DNA of 6,032 bases from Acidobacteriota bacterium (GTDB lineage: Bacteria; Acidobacteriota; UBA890). The stretch's first letter is position 1, and each line of letters begins with the position of its first letter. The DNA lies in contig JAUWTE010000210.1 in assembly GCA_030609765.1 (NCBI GenBank), positions 1-6,032 of the forward strand. The letters run 5' to 3'. The translations under genes and the position numbers were made by a program. Positions 4,441-6,032 of this stretch are shown here, in pieces. The notes beneath the pieces are model-generated. The model saw only the letters and a list, made by a program, of their open reading frames with translations. It was not told the DNA's origin and ran no database searches.

Positions 4441-5171
4441 TCGAACGTAGCGCCGGTGGCGTGGTCGGCCAGGCCGCTGGCAAGCAGGACAACGAGGGGA
4501 GTCAGGTCGGCGGGTTCGGTGAGGCGGTCGAGGGCTAATTCGTCAGCGACATGGTCCTCGCCGACTTGGTCGATGAACTCCTGGGCCATCTCGGTGCGAA
4601 CGAAACCGGGGGCGAGCACGAAGGCGCAAATACCGGCTTTCCCGAAGGCGCGTGCGATACTGCGGGTGAGGGCCACCACGCCCCCCTTTGATGCTGCGTA
4701 GGTCATGTACTCTGGCGTATCGCCGCGGAAGGCCGCCCGCGAGGCGACGTTGATGATCCGTCCGCCGTCATGTTGCAGGAAATGCCTGACCGCCAGGCGG
4801 CTCAGCAGGTCAACAGCGCGGAGGTTGACGGCCATCGTCAGATCCCAGCCTCTCTGCCATTCATCCGTCGCCATGTCGAAGGGCATCCTGAGCGCGATGC
4901 CAGCGTTGTTGACGAGCACGTCGAGGCGTCCGTAGGCCTCGACGACCGAGTCGAAGAGGCGTTCACACGATGCTGGCTCGGCCAGATCCGCCTGGAAGGC
5001 ACGGGCGTTGCGCCCGAGGGATTCGGTCAGAGCTTCGGTTGAAGCGCCGCTCTGGTTGAAATGTGCGGCGACAGTGGCCCCGGCCCCGGCCAGGCCCTCG
5101 GCCAGTGACCGTCCGATGCCCCGGCTCGCCCCGGTAACGAGGATGGTCTTCCCTGTTAGATCGATGTGCAT
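4413..5171 (-). CDS. SDR family NAD(P)-dependent oxidoreductase
   Basis: This 252-residue classical short-chain dehydrogenase/reductase is full length. Motifs in order: TGASRGIG cofactor loop (13-20), Asp62 in the ADL turn, NNAG (88-91), Asn116 in AVNL, catalytic Ser144 in INVASRAA, Tyr158-x-x-x-Lys162 in YAASK, and PG (188-189) in FVLAPGFVRTEM. It should oxidise an alcohol or reduce a carbonyl in the cytoplasm. The FabG-like C-terminus (ATFDLNAGSYVR) is usual for the group, and the substrate cannot be read from the sequence. The frame is open 38 codons further upstream (to 5285), but the family begins at MHIDLTGKTILVTG, so the ATG at 5171 is chosen; no strong Shine-Dalgarno precedes it. It converges on the cytochrome gene with a 13-base gap and diverges from the epimerase gene across 178 bases that must hold both promoters. 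Confidence 0.94.
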   Translation of the reverse strand: MHIDLTGKTILVTGASRGIGRSLAEGLAGAGATVAAHFNQSGASTEALTESLGRNARAFQADLAEPASCERLFDSVVEAYGRLDVLVNNAGIALRMPFDMATDEWQRGWDLTMAVNLRAVDLLSRLAVRHFLQHDGGRIINVASRAAFRGDTPEYMTYAASKGGVVALTRSIARAFGKAGICAFVLAPGFVRTEMAQEFIDQVGEDHVADELALDRLTEPADLTPLVVLLASGLADHATGATFDLNAGSYVR

Positions 5172-5349
5172 TGACGACCCGACCCTTCGTCGAGATACGT
5201 TGGCGCTCGTCGCATCGGAGGCGTGTGGAATGGTTGCCCATGCGCCGACTCCGCAACCTAGTATCGCACCAACGGGGCAGTCCATTCCTCTATCCGACCC
5301 AAATGTTTAGCTTCGACCCACATTGACCAGCTATTCAAGGGAGACAGCG

Positions 5350-6032
5350 ATGACCGACCGACGTGACTTCATCCGTATCGCCGCAGGCACGGCAGGCGCT
5401 CTCGGCCTGTACGCCTCGGGTCTCGGCGCGGCGACTCCGCGTCCTGCGTCGAGGAAGCTGAACATCCTGATACTCGGAGGAACCGGTTTCATCGGCCCGC
5501 ACCAGGTGAACGGAGCCCTGGAGCGAGGCCACAGCGTCAGCATCTTCAATCGGGGAAATCGCACCGGGATGTACGGCAGCCAGGTGGAGGAGCTGATCGG
5601 GAATCGGGATCCGAACGTGGACGATGGCCTCGGCGCGCTCGAAGGGGATCGTGAGTGGGATGTCGTCATCGACAACTCTGGGTACGTCCCTCGCCACGTG
5701 CGGGCCTCGGCCGAGGTACTGAAGGGTCGGTGCCAGCGCTACCTCTATATCTCGACGGTGGCCGTTTACGACTTCGAGTCTTCCACAAGCGCTTTTCCCG
5801 AGGCCGGTCCGCTCGCCCCGCTCGCTGACAAGTCGGTGGAGGAAGTCACGTGGGAGACGTACGGTCCGCTCAAGGCTGAATGCGACCGGATCGTCCGGGA
5901 CGTCCTGGGCGATGCTGTAACAGTCGTCCGACCCGCCTACATCCTCGGCCCTGGTGACACGACTGATCGTTTCACGTACTGGGTGGAGCGCATCAACAAG
6001 GGTGGGGAGGTGCTCGGGCCGAGTCAGCGCGA
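5350..6032 (+). CDS. Tat-exported NAD-dependent epimerase/dehydratase family protein (3' truncated)
   Basis: 227 codons are present before the right edge. The N-terminus MTDRRDFIRIAAGTAGALGL carries a twin-arginine motif (Arg4-Arg5-x-Phe-Ile) and a mildly hydrophobic core to about residue 28, predicting Tat export of a folded, cofactor-loaded protein. An extended-SDR Rossmann domain follows: GGTGFIG (43-49) after NILIL, FNRG with Arg68 suited to NADP, VVIDNSGYVPRHV (105-117), YISTVAVY with Ser135/Thr136, and the Tyr171-x-x-x-Lys175 catalytic pair in YGPLK. VVRPAYILGPGD (192-203) is the usual segment after the active site. It probably acts on a nucleotide sugar, sugar or similar polyol, but the substrate is unknown. 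The ATG is supported by AAGGGAG (5337-5343) with 6 bases of spacing. Divergent from the SDR gene. Confidence 0.92.
   Translation, partial: MTDRRDFIRIAAGTAGALGLYASGLGAATPRPASRKLNILILGGTGFIGPHQVNGALERGHSVSIFNRGNRTGMYGSQVEELIGNRDPNVDDGLGALEGDREWDVVIDNSGYVPRHVRASAEVLKGRCQRYLYISTVAVYDFESSTSAFPEAGPLAPLADKSVEEVTWETYGPLKAECDRIVRDVLGDAVTVVRPAYILGPGDTTDRFTYWVERINKGGEVLGPSQR

Noticed and set aside
5172..5285. 38-residue N-terminal extension of the SDR
   Set aside because: Classical SDR proteins start just before the TGxxxGxG loop. The extension is neither a clear signal peptide nor a domain, and it would use up most of the divergent promoter region.
1..6032. CRISPR array, tRNA, rRNA, transposase or integrase genes
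   Set aside because: No regularly spaced direct repeats, tRNA-like cloverleaf, rRNA sequence, or recombinase/transposase motifs were seen on either strand.

Overview
The window comes from a high-GC bacterium. A 60-base sample inside the SDR gene (4981-5040) is 40/60 GC, and most genes have G/C-rich third positions. Exported proteins (a probable Sec-type signal peptide, a lipoprotein cytochrome c and a Tat substrate) point to a cell with respiratory chemistry in its envelope. The truncated protein at the left edge, the RGMIGTGLTF-type membrane protein and the Tat-exported epimerase remind me of soil or sediment lineages such as Gemmatimonadota. That placement is recalled from protein style, not searched.

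Layout. Bases 1-326 hold the start of a minus-strand gene of unknown function that runs off the left edge. Bases 327-675 have no gene I can support. From about 566 to 4400 there are six plus-strand genes of unrelated function: a DUF1697 protein, a four-helix membrane protein, a secreted SH3-like protein, a small YCII-related protein, an isochorismatase-type hydrolase and a c-type cytochrome. An SDR oxidoreductase then lies convergent on the minus strand (4413-5171). Divergent from it, a Tat-signal NAD(P)-dependent epimerase (5350 onward) is cut by the right edge.

The most interesting layer is between the plus-strand genes. Five intergenic segments (566-647, 1230-1293, 1895-2009, 3194-3285, 3820-3873) can be paired by eye into long, bulged palindromes. 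Their left arm starts at, or just after, a stop codon (TAAC, TAGC or CTAC). Their right arm ends in GTCAG or GTTAG, 20-64 bases before the next start codon. This is the architecture of integron attC recombination sites (R''-L''-loop-L'-R' with unpaired bases), and the gene content (short, unrelated, co-oriented, self-contained ORFs) fits a cassette array. The boxes are not canonical: four of five right-hand boxes read GTCAG instead of GTTRR, with the C unpaired. The region is therefore either a decayed integrase-less cassette cluster or an array for an integrase with a different box preference. No integrase is visible in the window.

The genes do not form an obvious pathway. Apart from the SH3/YCII pair, which share one inter-site segment, each looks like an independent unit with its own ribosome-binding site. 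The membrane-protein gene also carries a perfect 8-bp inverted repeat next to a -10-like element, suggesting its own regulated promoter.
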